From: Janthinobacterium rivuli | GTDB taxonomy: Bacteria; Pseudomonadota; Gammaproteobacteria; Burkholderiales; Burkholderiaceae_D | Reading direction: 5' to 3' | Assembly: GCF_029690045.1 (NCBI RefSeq) | Contig: NZ_CP121464.1 | Coordinates: forward strand, 5,890,001 to 5,954,000 | DNA length: 64,000 bases | Shown: positions 26,961-36,767 of the stretch, piece after piece | Layout: every line of letters starts with the position of its first letter | Numbering within the stretch: position 1 is the stretch's first letter | Notes under the pieces: model-generated | What the model was told of the DNA's origin: nothing | The model's input: only the letters and a program-made list of their open reading frames with translations | Database searches by the model: none | Made by a program: the position numbers and the translations under genes

Positions 26961-27808
26961 CAGGCAGTCCAGGCGACCACGTCCTGCTGCTGTTCGCCCA
27001 GACCAGGGATGCCCAGGCGCATGCTGTCGCCTTTTTTGAGGAAGCGCTGCGGCTTGCGGCCCTGGCCCACACCCGGCGGCGTACCCGTGGCGATGACGTC
27101 GCCCGGTTCCAGTGTCATGAATTGCGACAGGTAGCTGACGATCTGCGCCACCGTGAAGATCATGGTTTGCGTATTGCCCGTCTGCATGCGCTTGCCGTTG
27201 ACTTCCAGGTACAGGTCCAGGTCTTGCTCATCGATGATTTCATCGCGCGTCACCAGCCACGGGCCGATGGGGCCGAAGGTGTCGCAGCCCTTGCCTTTAT
27301 CCCATTGGCCACCCCGTTCCAGCTGGAACGAGCGCTCGGAGATATCGTTGACGACGCAATAGCCAGCCACGTATTTCAGGGCGTCTTCTTCGCTCACGTA
27401 TTGCGCGCGCGTGCCGATGATCACGCCCAACTCCACTTCCCAATCCGTTTTTTTCGAACCTTTTGGCAACACGACATTGTCGTCCGGGCCATTCAGGCAA
27501 GTGATTGCCTTCATGAAGACGATGGGTTCGGCCGGAATCGGCATGCCGGATTCGGCCGCGTGGTCCGCGTAGTTCAGGCCGATGCCGATGAACTTGCCGA
27601 CTTTCGCCAGCGGCACGCCGAAGCGTGGATTGCCGCGCACCAAAGGCAAGGTCTTTTCGTCGAGCTTGGCCAGCTTGCGCAGGGCTTTGTCGGACAGTTG
27701 TGCGCCGTCAATATCGGCAATCACGCCGGACAGGTCGCGCAGTTTGCCTTCTTCATCGATCAGGCCCGGTTTTTCCTTGCCTGGACGTCCATAACGAACG
27801 AGTTTCAT
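26960..27808 (-). CDS. Fumarylacetoacetate hydrolase (FAH) family protein
   Basis: The 282-residue protein has the FAH fold: GIGLNYADHAAESG near residue 75, the metal ligands in DWEVELGVIIG near 122 and FTVAQIVSYLSQFMTLEPGD near 220 followed by ATGTPPGVG. The family hydrolyses or decarboxylates beta-diketo acids such as 2,4-diketo-3-deoxy sugar acids or ureidoglycolate; specificity cannot be read here. AAGGAAG precedes the ATG. The first 56 bases overlap the end of the upstream MFS gene in another frame, and the end touches the decarboxylase-like gene, so the three are likely co-transcribed. Confidence 0.9.
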   Translation of the reverse strand: MKLVRYGRPGKEKPGLIDEEGKLRDLSGVIADIDGAQLSDKALRKLAKLDEKTLPLVRGNPRFGVPLAKVGKFIGIGLNYADHAAESGMPIPAEPIVFMKAITCLNGPDDNVVLPKGSKKTDWEVELGVIIGTRAQYVSEEDALKYVAGYCVVNDISERSFQLERGGQWDKGKGCDTFGPIGPWLVTRDEIIDEQDLDLYLEVNGKRMQTGNTQTMIFTVAQIVSYLSQFMTLEPGDVIATGTPPGVGQGRKPQRFLKKGDSMRLGIPGLGEQQQDVVAWTA

Positions 27809-29093
27809 AGTCTTCCTTGGAGTTGATCATTGCCGCTGTGCAGGCTGCCATTTTACCGGATGGTCCGGCACGGCTGCAGCGGTGAATGAAAAACATCGCA
27901 AGTCCCGGCAGTTGCAAGGCCGCCAGCACGCCAAACGCGACCTGGTAGGCCTGCGGCGGATACTGCTGCTGGCTGTTCAGGGGCCAGCAGCCGAGGATCA
28001 GGCCAAAGCCCGCCTGTACCAGGAAGGCGCCCGTGAAAATGAGCAGATTGAGACAGGTGGCCGCCCTGCCCGTCAAGCTGGCCGGCATGCTTTGCGCGAC
28101 GATCGCATATTCGAGGCCCGTCACCGTGCCCAGCAAGGTAAACAGCACGGACAGCAACGGCAGGCTGGGCACCACATTGCATGCCATCGCCACTTGCACT
28201 GCGACAAACAGGACGATGCCGGCGCCCGCCACTTGCATGGGTTCAATCGCGCGCCGCCCGGCCCATTCCGTCAGCATGCCCATGCCGATGGCGCCGAAGA
28301 TGACGGCCGCCATGCCCAGGTACAGCAGATACGCCACATTGTCATCGGACAAGCCGCCCACATCGGCCAGCCAGCGGCCTATCCATAAACCCTGCACGCC
28401 AAAGAACACCGTGTGCGGCAGCAGGATCAGCGCGATGGTGCGGCGAAAGGCAGGGTCACGATAGACACTCCACACGCTGACCTTGCTCATGGTTACGGCA
28501 GGCGCGGGCATGGCCGGCGACAGCAGGCGGATCAGCAAGCCGATGGCCAGCGCCGCCAGCGCCAGGCCCAGGAAGACGCCGCGCCAGTCCGTATAGTGCA
28601 GGGCCAGCTTGACGGGCATGGTAGCCGTGGCCGCGCCCAGTCCGCCCACGGCGATCAGATAGCCATGCACGGACGGCAGGCGGGCTGGCGCGATGGCGCA
28701 CGAGATCGCTTTCACGGCGGCCATGAAACAGCCGCCCAGGCCCGCTCCCATCAAGGCGCGCGCCCACATCAGCTCGGCAAAGCTGTGGCCCCGGCTGAAC
28801 AGCCACACGCCCAGCGCTGCCAGCGCCAGCAGCCACAGTTGCACCGTGCGGGGGCCGTAGCGATCCAGCGCCATGCCAACCGGCAATTGCACCAGCGCAA
28901 AGGCGAGAAAAAAAGCGCTGGTCAGCAGGCCCAGCTGGGCTGGCGTCAGGGCGATGGCGCCCAGCAACTCGGCCGTCAGCACGGCATTCACGCCGCGCAG
29001 CAGGCAAGACAGATAATGCCCGAGCGCGAACGGCAGGAACACGAGGCAAAACACGGCCACGCCGGAGCGGGAAGAAGCGCCGGCGCCGTGCAT
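27753..29093 (-). CDS. MFS transporter
   Basis: The 446-residue protein has about twelve hydrophobic segments and the MFS loop motif ALDRYGPRTVQLWLLAL after the second segment, plus GMLTEWAGRRAIEP in the second half. It probably carries a small organic anion, perhaps the substrate of the two enzymes encoded next. The last 18 codons run into the FAH-family gene (56-base overlap) and give an odd hydrophilic tail (INSKEDYETRSLWTSRQGK). The tail may be real or may reflect a recently lost stop codon. Confidence 0.88.
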   Translation of the reverse strand: MHGAGASSRSGVAVFCLVFLPFALGHYLSCLLRGVNAVLTAELLGAIALTPAQLGLLTSAFFLAFALVQLPVGMALDRYGPRTVQLWLLALAALGVWLFSRGHSFAELMWARALMGAGLGGCFMAAVKAISCAIAPARLPSVHGYLIAVGGLGAATATMPVKLALHYTDWRGVFLGLALAALAIGLLIRLLSPAMPAPAVTMSKVSVWSVYRDPAFRRTIALILLPHTVFFGVQGLWIGRWLADVGGLSDDNVAYLLYLGMAAVIFGAIGMGMLTEWAGRRAIEPMQVAGAGIVLFVAVQVAMACNVVPSLPLLSVLFTLLGTVTGLEYAIVAQSMPASLTGRAATCLNLLIFTGAFLVQAGFGLILGCWPLNSQQQYPPQAYQVAFGVLAALQLPGLAMFFIHRCSRAGPSGKMAACTAAMINSKEDYETRSLWTSRQGKTGPDR

Positions 29094-29095
29094 GC

Positions 29096-30460
29096 TCAGG
29101 CTGCCTTTGCCAGACGGATGACTTTATGCGGCACGTGCGGCACAGGCTCATCCGTTTCAAAGAAAAACTTGTCGTGGCCAAAGGCCGGCTTCAGATCGTC
29201 CATCCACGTCGCTTCCGCATCGAATTTCGCATAAAACGGCCGCCGCACCCAATCCGGATTGCGCGCCTGCAAAAATTGCAGGGCAAACAGTTTTTCGCCA
29301 TTGATGGTGACTATGCCGTCGATGACGATCTTGCCAGGGAATGCACTCATGGACGGTCCGCGCACCGTGCGCGACAGGCCCGACACCATCTGGTAGGCGG
29401 CCTGGAAAATCTCGTGCGCCTTCGCCAAGGGCAACTCGAAATAGCCGCGCGGCCCCGTGTCACGTTCGACGAACATGTAATACGGAATCGCCCCCAGGCG
29501 CGTGCCCGTCTGCCACAACTCGGCCCAGCTTGCCGGATCTTCATTGATGTGGCGGATCAGCGGCCCCTGCATGCGCAAGGTGGCGCCCGTGGAGACGATG
29601 CGTTTCACGGCTTGCTGGGCGATGTCCTGGCGCAACTCAACGGCGTGGCTGTAATGGCCCATCACGGCCAGGTTCTTGCCCGCCTTGACGACGCGCTCGA
29701 ACAGGCGCATCAAGTCGTCCGCATCGCGGTCGGACACGAAGCGCTGCGGCCAATACGCCACCGCCTTGGTGCCGATGCGAATGTTCTGGATGTGTTCCAG
29801 ACCCGGCGCCAGCAGCGGCTCCAGGTAGGCGGCCAGTTGCCGCGTGTTCATGATCATCGGGTCGCCGCCCGTGATCAGCACGTCCGTCACCTCCGGGTGC
29901 AGTTTCAGATAGGCGGCCAGCTCATGCGATTCGCGCGCATCGAACTTCATGTCGTCCATGCCGACGAACTGGGGCCAGCGGAAGCAGAAGGTGCAATACG
30001 CGTGGCAGGTCTGGCCCGCGCTGGGAAAAAACAGCACCGTCTGCGCATATTTATGCTGCAAGCCGCGCACGGGCGCATCGTTGACCTTCGGCACGTTATG
30101 CGTCATCTGGCCAGCTGGGTGGGGATTCATGCCCAGGCGCAAGCCATGCACATAGGCATCAATGGCAGCCTTGTCCTGCTTGACCAGCACCAGGTCGCGC
30201 AAGTGCGCGTACTGCTCGGGTGGCAGCATGTCGCGGTGGGGAAAGACGAGGCGATAGATGGGGTCGTCAGGAATATTGTTCCAGTCGATCAGCTGATCGA
30301 GCACATATTCATTAGTGCGAAACGGCAAGACGTGCGACACCACTTGCACGGCTACACGCTGCTCTTCCGGCAGCCATTCCCACTGCCGCGCCTGTTGAAT
30401 GGTTTGCCGCGTGTACGGCTTGAACTTGGGTGAAAACGGCTCGGTAATGAGTGCGGCCAC
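29096..30460 (-). CDS. KamA-family radical SAM protein (lysine-2,3-aminomutase-like)
   Basis: The GTG at 30460 is chosen as start because AAGGAG lies 7 bases upstream; a further 90 open codons before it have no start signal and unlikely composition. The 454-residue product has the radical SAM cluster Cys152-x3-Cys156-x2-Cys159 (CHAYCTFCF), then VLITGGDPMIMN and GTKAVAYWPQRF. This is the aminomutase layout. The glycine-rich GGGGK motif that holds the PLP lysine in lysine 2,3-aminomutase appears here as FPGKIVIDG, so PLP binding and substrate may differ. It lies just upstream of the MFS gene (2-base gap). Confidence 0.85.
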   Translation of the reverse strand: MAALITEPFSPKFKPYTRQTIQQARQWEWLPEEQRVAVQVVSHVLPFRTNEYVLDQLIDWNNIPDDPIYRLVFPHRDMLPPEQYAHLRDLVLVKQDKAAIDAYVHGLRLGMNPHPAGQMTHNVPKVNDAPVRGLQHKYAQTVLFFPSAGQTCHAYCTFCFRWPQFVGMDDMKFDARESHELAAYLKLHPEVTDVLITGGDPMIMNTRQLAAYLEPLLAPGLEHIQNIRIGTKAVAYWPQRFVSDRDADDLMRLFERVVKAGKNLAVMGHYSHAVELRQDIAQQAVKRIVSTGATLRMQGPLIRHINEDPASWAELWQTGTRLGAIPYYMFVERDTGPRGYFELPLAKAHEIFQAAYQMVSGLSRTVRGPSMSAFPGKIVIDGIVTINGEKLFALQFLQARNPDWVRRPFYAKFDAEATWMDDLKPAFGHDKFFFETDEPVPHVPHKVIRLAKAA

Positions 30461-30741
30461 GATAAGCTCCTTGCCTGTAAATAGCGATAACTTGCATGAA
30501 ATCAGCCCTACATCGTCCAATTCCAGCCTCTCCCCCCTCATGCCAGACCCGCCCGGCATGCTGTGAAAGTCATCATAATTCTTGCCGTTCGGAACCAAAT
30601 TGCTACATATCAACAAGCCGTCGATACGTTGCAAGCTGCCTACAAGCAACACCTTAGTTTGTTCCATCGCAATTTGAGGGACGCGTCGGCGACGTAAATT
30701 ACGACTTGGCAACATATCCCTCGATATCACAAGGAGCTTTC
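30461..30741. other. Intergenic region between divergent KamA-family and Cache genes
   Basis: These 281 bases separate two divergent starts. No credible gene is seen. The region must hold the promoters of both neighbours, but no strong consensus pair was identified. Confidence 0.4.
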
Positions 30742-31200
30742 ATGAAACGCTTATTCACGGGTAGCCTGCTGTGCCTGGCATTTGCCGGCGGCAGCGTCAG
30801 TGCCGCCGTCGAACCAACGGAAAAAGACGCCATCGCCATGGCCGAACGGGGCGCCGCCTTCATGAAGGCGCATGGCAAGGAAGAAATGATGAAGAAAATC
30901 ACGGCGAAAGACCCGGACTTCGTGCAGGGCTCGCTATACGTGGACATGCGCGACATCAAGACGGGCATCGTGCTGGCCCACCCCATCAATCCTTCCATCG
31001 TGGGCAAGGATTTGACGGATGTGCCCGATGCGAATGGCAAGAAATATCGCCGTGAAATCATTGAACTGGCGCAAAAACAAGGCAAGGGCTGGGTCGACTA
31101 CCAGTACAAGAATCCCACCAGCGGCAAGATCGAACCGAAGACCACGTACATCCTGCGCGTCAACGATGTGGTGCTGGAAGCGGGCATCTACAAAAAATAA
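30742..31200 (+). CDS. Exported single-Cache-domain protein
   Basis: The 152-residue protein has a signal peptide ([20 protein letters not shown], cleavage after VSA). It continues with a single Cache type 2 domain ([55 protein letters not shown]). Such domains usually bind small ligands outside the membrane; here it is free in the periplasm. AAGGAG precedes the ATG. A chemoreceptor gene follows 68 bases later on the same strand, so the pair may act together in sensing. Confidence 0.88.
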   Translation: MKRLFTGSLLCLAFAGGSVSAAVEPTEKDAIAMAERGAAFMKAHGKEEMMKKITAKDPDFVQGSLYVDMRDIKTGIVLAHPINPSIVGKDLTDVPDANGKKYRREIIELAQKQGKGWVDYQYKNPTSGKIEPKTTYILRVNDVVLEAGIYKK

Positions 31201-31206
31201 GGCAGG

Positions 31207-31235
31207 GGCGGCGCGCATGCACACCGCGCGCCGCC
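31207..31235 (+). other. GC-rich hairpin between Cache and chemoreceptor genes
   Basis: Perfect 10-bp arms GGCGGCGCGC and GCGCGCCGCC around ATGCACACC. No T run follows. It begins 6 bases after the Cache stop and may adjust read-through or stability between the two genes. Confidence 0.5.
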
Positions 31236-31268
31236 TGCGGTGTGAACAGCCATAGCCAGGAGTCAAGC

Positions 31269-32963
31269 ATGCTCAATCAATTACGCATCGGACCAAAATT
31301 ATTGCTGGCGCCCATACTGGTCTTGCTGTTGCTGATACTCAGCTCGACCGGCGCATGGTATGGCATGGTGCGGCAAAATGCCTCGCTGGAAAACATGGTG
31401 CGGGTGCGCATCACGCATTTGAAGGCGGCCGCCGATGTACTCGGCGAAGCCAGGCAGGTGCATGGCAATATGTACCAGTTGCTGTCGTGGACCAATGGCA
31501 GCTTCGCCAAGGCCCGCCTCGATGCACTTGAACAACAGATCAAGGTGCGCCACGCGGCCATCGGCACCCAGTTGACTTCGCTGCGCGCCACGGCCACGGG
31601 CGCCGAGCGCACTTTGGTCGATGCGGCCATCGCAGCGCTGGCCGGCTATCGCAAGGCAGTGCTGGAAACCATGGAAATGGCGCAGATGGATCAATCGATC
31701 GCCACCAATTCCATGCTCAAGGCGGAAACCCAATTCGGCCAGTTCAATACGCAGCTGGCGCAACTGTCGGCCCTGGAAACCACCCTCAGCAGCCAGGCCC
31801 ATGCGACGGCCAGCGCCGAGTTTCGCACCCTGGGCTGGAGCCTGCTGCTGACGGTGCTGCTGTCCATCCTCGTTTCCATCGTCGTGACCATGCTGGTGCG
31901 GCGCGCCATGCTGGTGGAAATCCGCGGCATCGCCGACGCCGTGCAAGACCTGGCGGCGGGCAAGCTGACGGCCGGCGCGCCCAAGCAGGGCAATGACGAA
32001 ATCGCCGCCACCTCGCGCGTGCTGGACCAGACCATCGCCCACCTGAACCAGACCTTGCGCACCATCATGGACGCCGTGCAATCAATCGACACGGCCTCGC
32101 ACGAAATTGCCACCGGCAACCTGGATTTATCGGCGCGCACGGAAATGCAGGCCAGTTCGCTGGAGGAAACATCGAGCGCCATGGAAGCGCTGACGCAAGC
32201 CGTCAATGACAACGCCGACAACGCCCAGCTGGCCTGCGAGCTGGCCGGGCAAGCATCCACCCTGGCCGTGCAAGGAGGGGAGTCGATGCAGCAGGCGGTG
32301 ACGACGATGGCGACAATACGTGCCAATTCGCGCCAGATCGTGGATATTATCGGCGTGATCGATGGTATTTCCTTCCAGACCAATATCCTCGCGCTAAACG
32401 CGGCGGTGGAAGCGGCGCGCGCAGGCGAGCAAGGCCGCGGCTTTGCCGTGGTGGCGTCCGAAGTGCGCACCCTGGCGCAGCGTTCGGCGCAGGCGGCCAA
32501 GGAAATCAAGACCCTGATCGCCACCTCGGTCACCACCATCGATGGCGGCAGCGTGGCCGTGCAGCAAGCGGGCGACAGCATGGGCGCCATCGTGGCCTCG
32601 GTGCAGCAAGTCAATGAAATCATCCAGCGCGTGAAACAAGCCAGCGCGGAGCAGGCGTCCGGCATCACGGAAGTGAATCAGGCCGTCACGCAAATGGATG
32701 ATGTCACCCAGCAAAATGCGGCCCTGGTGGAGCAGGCGGCGGCAGCGGCAGCCAGTTTGCAGGACCAGGCCGTCAAATTGTCGGCGGCAGTCAGCGTCTT
32801 CACCCTGGACCAGCGCCCCGCCGCGCCGAGCGGTCACACCGAAGAAGAAGCATTCCAGCATCCGGCGAGTACGCAGCAGGACAGGCGCGCACTGCACAGC
32901 CCGCTGCGCGGCAAGTCCGCCTTGCCCGGCACAAACACGGCGCCGCAGCGCCGCCGCAGCTAG
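31269..32963 (+). CDS. Methyl-accepting chemotaxis protein
   Basis: The 564-residue chemoreceptor has a first membrane segment ([20 protein letters not shown], residues 10-32), a helical periplasmic sensor (about 35-190), a second segment near 195-215, HAMP at about 215-270 and the signalling domain with the hairpin tip [20 protein letters not shown]. Methylation helices flank it. A variable Pro/Arg-rich tail ends the protein; no CheR-docking pentapeptide is seen. AGGAG precedes the ATG at 31269. Its stop overlaps the end of the convergent glycosylase gene by four bases. Confidence 0.93.
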   Translation: MLNQLRIGPKLLLAPILVLLLLILSSTGAWYGMVRQNASLENMVRVRITHLKAAADVLGEARQVHGNMYQLLSWTNGSFAKARLDALEQQIKVRHAAIGTQLTSLRATATGAERTLVDAAIAALAGYRKAVLETMEMAQMDQSIATNSMLKAETQFGQFNTQLAQLSALETTLSSQAHATASAEFRTLGWSLLLTVLLSILVSIVVTMLVRRAMLVEIRGIADAVQDLAAGKLTAGAPKQGNDEIAATSRVLDQTIAHLNQTLRTIMDAVQSIDTASHEIATGNLDLSARTEMQASSLEETSSAMEALTQAVNDNADNAQLACELAGQASTLAVQGGESMQQAVTTMATIRANSRQIVDIIGVIDGISFQTNILALNAAVEAARAGEQGRGFAVVASEVRTLAQRSAQAAKEIKTLIATSVTTIDGGSVAVQQAGDSMGAIVASVQQVNEIIQRVKQASAEQASGITEVNQAVTQMDDVTQQNAALVEQAAAAAASLQDQAVKLSAAVSVFTLDQRPAAPSGHTEEEAFQHPASTQQDRRALHSPLRGKSALPGTNTAPQRRRS

Positions 32964-33538
32964 GCGGCTGGCGCGCGCATCGGTTTGCTGAGATAGCGCG
33001 AGCCGGCCAGCACGAAACGCCACGGCGTGTCCACCGCCTTGGAAATGCCGATGCGCAAACCCGCCTGCACCGTCACCTCTTGTTCGCGGGGCAACAGCAT
33101 GAACGGCGGCGCATCGAGCGCCAGCCGGTTGTGCATGTGCGTGACACCGAGCGCCTGGCACACCTTGCCCGGCCCCGAGCACAGCAGCCGCGCATCGTCG
33201 ACGCCGCGCCGCTCGCGCATGATGTCGAGGCCCTCCAAAGGTTCGATGGCGCGGATCAGCACGCCCGCGCCATGGCCAGGCTCGCGGCACACAAAGTTCA
33301 GGCACCAGTGGATGCCATACGAGCGGTAGACATAGGCGTGCGCGGGCGGACCGAACATGGCCGCATTGCGCGGCGTCATGCCGCCATACGTGTGCGAAGC
33401 GGGGTCCAGCCGGTCATACGCTTCCGTTTCCACGATGCGCCCGCCCACGCCGTCGACCAGCACCGTCACGCCGATCAGCTGGCGCGCCACGCTGCTGGAA
33501 TCGTCCGCAAAATCGATACCCGCGAGGATTTTTTTCAT
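32960..33538 (-). CDS. DNA-3-methyladenine glycosylase (AAG/MPG family)
   Basis: The 192-residue protein is an alkyladenine glycosylase that removes 3-methyladenine, hypoxanthine and related lesions. [20 protein letters not shown] carries the catalytic Glu, [20 protein letters not shown] follows near residue 60, and [15 protein letters not shown] near 120. Start at 33538 ([10 protein letters not shown]) is preferred over an 11-codon extension. It is convergent with the chemoreceptor gene. Confidence 0.93.
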   Translation of the reverse strand: MKKILAGIDFADDSSSVARQLIGVTVLVDGVGGRIVETEAYDRLDPASHTYGGMTPRNAAMFGPPAHAYVYRSYGIHWCLNFVCREPGHGAGVLIRAIEPLEGLDIMRERRGVDDARLLCSGPGKVCQALGVTHMHNRLALDAPPFMLLPREQEVTVQAGLRIGISKAVDTPWRFVLAGSRYLSKPMRAPAA

Positions 33539-33828
33539 CCGGCAATTGTACCGCCGCGCATCCCGCCGCACGCCCTGCCCCGCCTTGAAAACAAATGAAA
33601 CTTGCTCTTTTCATCATGATCATCTTCATGGGCAGCGTCGTAAAATGATGAAAATCGGGGCTGGAGCAGGCCAAAACAGGGATTTTTGCGAGAATATATT
33701 GCAGAGATGAACTATTGCCATGCATAAACAGCGATAATCGTCGGGCACTGCGCCAGACGCTCATGAGGCGGGCAGCGGCAGCGCGCGACAGAATAAGCAC
33801 CGGACACAAAAATGATGATGAAAGCGTG

Positions 33829-34695
33829 ATGATGAGAGCGGCAGCGCAAAAGCAGGTAGTGCAGGAAGATCCGGTTGACGCCCTGATGCGTTCCATCCGC
33901 ATCCCGCCGCGTCCCAGCCTGCTGGTCGACCTGCAGCGCGAACTGGCGGAACAAGACCCGTCGCCGCGCCGCATCGCGCGCATCATCGCCGATGACGTCG
34001 GCATGTCCGGCGCCCTGCTGAAACTGGCCAACTCGCCGTTCTATGGCGCCGCGCGCAAAGCCAAGTCCGTCGAGCAAGGCATCAATTTTCTTGGCATCAA
34101 CCAATGCAGCGCCATGATGACGGGCTTGCTGGCACGCCAGGCGCTGGAAGCGGAAGGCGTGGAACTGACCAACTTCTGGGATGTATCGGCCAAACGCGCG
34201 CGCGCCCTGGTATTTACTTCGCGCAAGCTGCGCATCGCCCCGCCCGACATCGCCCACACCTTCGGCCTGTTCTGCGATATCGGCGTGCCCCTGCTGATGA
34301 ACCGCTTTCCCGACTACGTCAACACGTATGCGGCGGCGGCCAACGATGCGAACAATTGTTTCACGACCCTGGAAGACGCGCGCCACCAGACCAACCATGC
34401 GGCCATCGGCTGCTTGCTGGCGCGCAACTGGGGCCTGTCCTCCGATGTCTCCTGGGCCATCTTGCACCACCACGACTACACGGTGCTGGCGGACCCGTCC
34501 ACGGACGACGCCATCCGCTCGCTCGTCGCCCTGTCGTTGCTGGCCGAAAAGGGCATTCAGCGCTACCATGGCAACAGTACCTCGCTCGAGTGGGACAAGG
34601 GCGGCGAGCTTGCCTGCCAGCATCTCGGCCTGTCGCAGGAAGAAGCCGCCGACCTGCTCGACGAATTGCACGAGATGTTCGATACCGACCATTGA
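33829..34695 (+). CDS. HDOD-domain protein
   Basis: The product (288 residues from this ATG) is an HDOD domain, a catalytically dead HD relative used in bacterial signalling: IRIPPRPSLLVDLQRELAEQ, IADDVGMSGALLKLANSPFY, and the degenerate core FGLFCDIGVPLLMNRF. WAILHHHDYTVL lies near the C-terminus. HDOD proteins appear in motility, cyclic-di-GMP and stress circuits. The start is uncertain: open frame extends to 33715 with alternative starts at 33763 and 33715; 33829 follows a weak GAAAG. A 290-base low-complexity-looking gap with no gene precedes it. Confidence 0.82.
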   Translation: MMRAAAQKQVVQEDPVDALMRSIRIPPRPSLLVDLQRELAEQDPSPRRIARIIADDVGMSGALLKLANSPFYGAARKAKSVEQGINFLGINQCSAMMTGLLARQALEAEGVELTNFWDVSAKRARALVFTSRKLRIAPPDIAHTFGLFCDIGVPLLMNRFPDYVNTYAAAANDANNCFTTLEDARHQTNHAAIGCLLARNWGLSSDVSWAILHHHDYTVLADPSTDDAIRSLVALSLLAEKGIQRYHGNSTSLEWDKGGELACQHLGLSQEEAADLLDELHEMFDTDH

Positions 34696-34802
34696 GGTAT
34701 CAGGCGGCCGCGTCCGCCTGTATGATCTGTCCCGGCGCCTGGCCTGAGCCCTGGCGCCTGTTTCCGTTTGCCTGACCCGTATTTCTTAACCTGTTGATCG
34801 CC

Positions 34803-36011
34803 ATGCCCAAAAATAAGCGCCCTGTCCCCCGTAAATCCGCCAACACGCCTGAAGACAAGGACGAGTCCGTCACACGCATGCTGTGCACGATGGCCCTGAA
34901 CCTGGCGGAGCAGGAAGACAGCGAATCGCAAGGCACGGTACTGGCCGAGCAAGCCGTGGAATTTGGCCGCCTGATCCGCAAGGCCCTGAATCAAAAGAAG
35001 GATGAAATCCTGTACGACGCCATCGAGCGTTCGAAATACGAAGACGTGGGCGCCTACCAGTACCTGCGCAGCCATATCGAGGAAGCGGCGTCCATTTCCG
35101 TGATCCGCCGCGACAACGCACCGGCGATGGAAATCAACGCCTTCGTCGTGCCCCTGCTGGTGCAAAGCACGGGCGGCCTGAAGGAAGCGGACAGTTTCCA
35201 GGACCAGGACGCTTTCGAAGCACTGGTGAAAAGTTTCCAGCAGGCAGAACTGGAAAGCGCCAAGGCCAAGGTAGTCCTGATGAGCCATGCCTACGACCTC
35301 GATGAAATCGACCGCATCACGTATAGCCATTTGCACGAAATGGTGCGCGATGCGTATAGCTCGATGACGGACAAGAAAATCGTCGCCACGCCGGGCCTGG
35401 AAAGCAGCATCGTCGGCTGGAGCGAAACGGCTTTCGGCCCGCAGGACACGGCCGTCGAACTGCGCTTCCTGCTGGGCTTTGCCTTGAAACGCGTGGACGA
35501 CCCGTTCTATGCGGAACCGAAGGACGAAGCGGCGCTCGACGCCTGGTTTGACGCACGCATGGCCCGCTACCAGCAGTGGACGACGGAAGTGGGCGAGCTG
35601 GTGAAACGCTGCATGGCGCCGGCCGGCAGCGCCCTGGAAGTGAGCTTCCTGTACCAGGATTTGTTCCACGGCGGCAAGGAACAAGGCATGAGCGAGTACG
35701 CGATGCTGCAAATGATGTCCGGCATCAACCATGCCTTGGCGGAAAACAAAGTCGACGCCAGCGATGTATCAGTCGTCGTCGGCCCGGCCGATGAACATGG
35801 CGAAATGCTGCTGCGCGTCAACGTCAGCACGGCAAACGGCCAGCTGCTGCACAGCGCCGACAAGCCGCTGGACCTGGCTGCCGACCTGCAGGACGAAGTC
35901 GACGACATCTGCGATGCGCTGGCCACCATCGGCGTGACGCAACTGTCCGTGGCGCTGAAATTCGATGCCAAGGGACAGCCGCTGGAAGCGCAGCCGTACG
36001 CGCCGGCGTAA
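34803..36011 (+). CDS. DUF2863-type protein of unknown function
   Basis: The 402-residue acidic, soluble protein starts MPKNKRPVPRKSANTPEDKD and looks like the Burkholderiales DUF2863 family. It has no signal peptide, membrane segment or catalytic motif that I recognise. Visible blocks are GSALEVSFLYQDLFHGGKEQ near residue 275 and a C-terminal part with alternating strands (SVVVGPADEHGEMLLRVNV). It follows the HDOD gene after 107 bases on the same strand. Function is unknown. Confidence 0.82.
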   Translation: MPKNKRPVPRKSANTPEDKDESVTRMLCTMALNLAEQEDSESQGTVLAEQAVEFGRLIRKALNQKKDEILYDAIERSKYEDVGAYQYLRSHIEEAASISVIRRDNAPAMEINAFVVPLLVQSTGGLKEADSFQDQDAFEALVKSFQQAELESAKAKVVLMSHAYDLDEIDRITYSHLHEMVRDAYSSMTDKKIVATPGLESSIVGWSETAFGPQDTAVELRFLLGFALKRVDDPFYAEPKDEAALDAWFDARMARYQQWTTEVGELVKRCMAPAGSALEVSFLYQDLFHGGKEQGMSEYAMLQMMSGINHALAENKVDASDVSVVVGPADEHGEMLLRVNVSTANGQLLHSADKPLDLAADLQDEVDDICDALATIGVTQLSVALKFDAKGQPLEAQPYAPA

Positions 36012-36102
36012 GTCCTGCCCCGCCATCTCGACAAGCGGCAGTTATCAAGATACCATCTCCCGTTAGCGTGCGACCAGCCTGGCGCACCTTCCGGAGATGT
36101 GC

Positions 36103-36765
36103 ATGTCCCAGCCGCAACTGATCAATATTGCCACCCATGTGCTGGCCGGCAGCGCCGCCATCGGCCTGGGGCTCTTCCTGCTGGCGGCAGCCAAGGGCAC
36201 GCCGCGGCACCGCCGCCGCGGCAGGCTGTTCGCGTGGCTGACCTTGCTGGTCTGCATCACTGCCGCCATCGGCAATCTGCTGTTTGACTATCGTCCCGTC
36301 TTTGCCGTGCTGACGGTGCTGGTGCTGTACCAGTTGCTGAGCGGTTGGCGCGCCGTCTACACGCGCGATGCCGGTCCGCAAGCCGTCGATGGCGCGATGA
36401 CGGCAGCCGCGCTGGTAGCCGGCGGGTTGATCCTGTTGCGCCTGCAGCACGATGCTTCCGGACAGCAAGCCATCGTCGTGCTGTCATCGCTGGGCGGCCT
36501 GGCCACCATCCTCGTCTACGACGGCGCGCGCTGGGCCTTTCCCCGCCGCTGGCATGGCATATTGTGGCGCTATGAACATATCTACAAGCTGCTCGCCTCG
36601 CTGTTCGCCATGCTTTCCGCCGCCGCGGGCAACCTGCTGCGCGTGGGCCAGCCCTGGACGCAGCTGGCGCCATCCCTGCTGGGCTTGATCTGCATCGCCT
36701 GGTTCTGGCGGCGCCAGTACCGGCAAGAACGGGCGCAGCGCCTCATGCACGGGCTTGCCGCCTGA
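36103..36765 (+). CDS. Predicted multi-pass inner-membrane protein
   Basis: The 220-residue protein has about six hydrophobic segments (for example AAIGLGLFLLAAAKGTP; AWLTLLVCITAAIGNLLF; VFAVLTVLVLYQLLSGW) and the conserved-looking pairs HVLAGSAAIG and GILWRYEHIYKLLAS. The His-rich spacing resembles DUF2306/heme-type small membrane families, but I cannot assign it. Start 36103 has GGAG 6 bases upstream; an ATG at 36097 abuts that site. Confidence 0.75.
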   Translation: MSQPQLINIATHVLAGSAAIGLGLFLLAAAKGTPRHRRRGRLFAWLTLLVCITAAIGNLLFDYRPVFAVLTVLVLYQLLSGWRAVYTRDAGPQAVDGAMTAAALVAGGLILLRLQHDASGQQAIVVLSSLGGLATILVYDGARWAFPRRWHGILWRYEHIYKLLASLFAMLSAAAGNLLRVGQPWTQLAPSLLGLICIAWFWRRQYRQERAQRLMHGLAA

Positions 36766-36767
36766 CA

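Noticed and set aside
30461..30730. 90-codon N-terminal extension of the KamA-family frame
   Set aside because: AAGGAG followed by GTG at 30460 gives a good start, and the upstream part has no similarity to the family.
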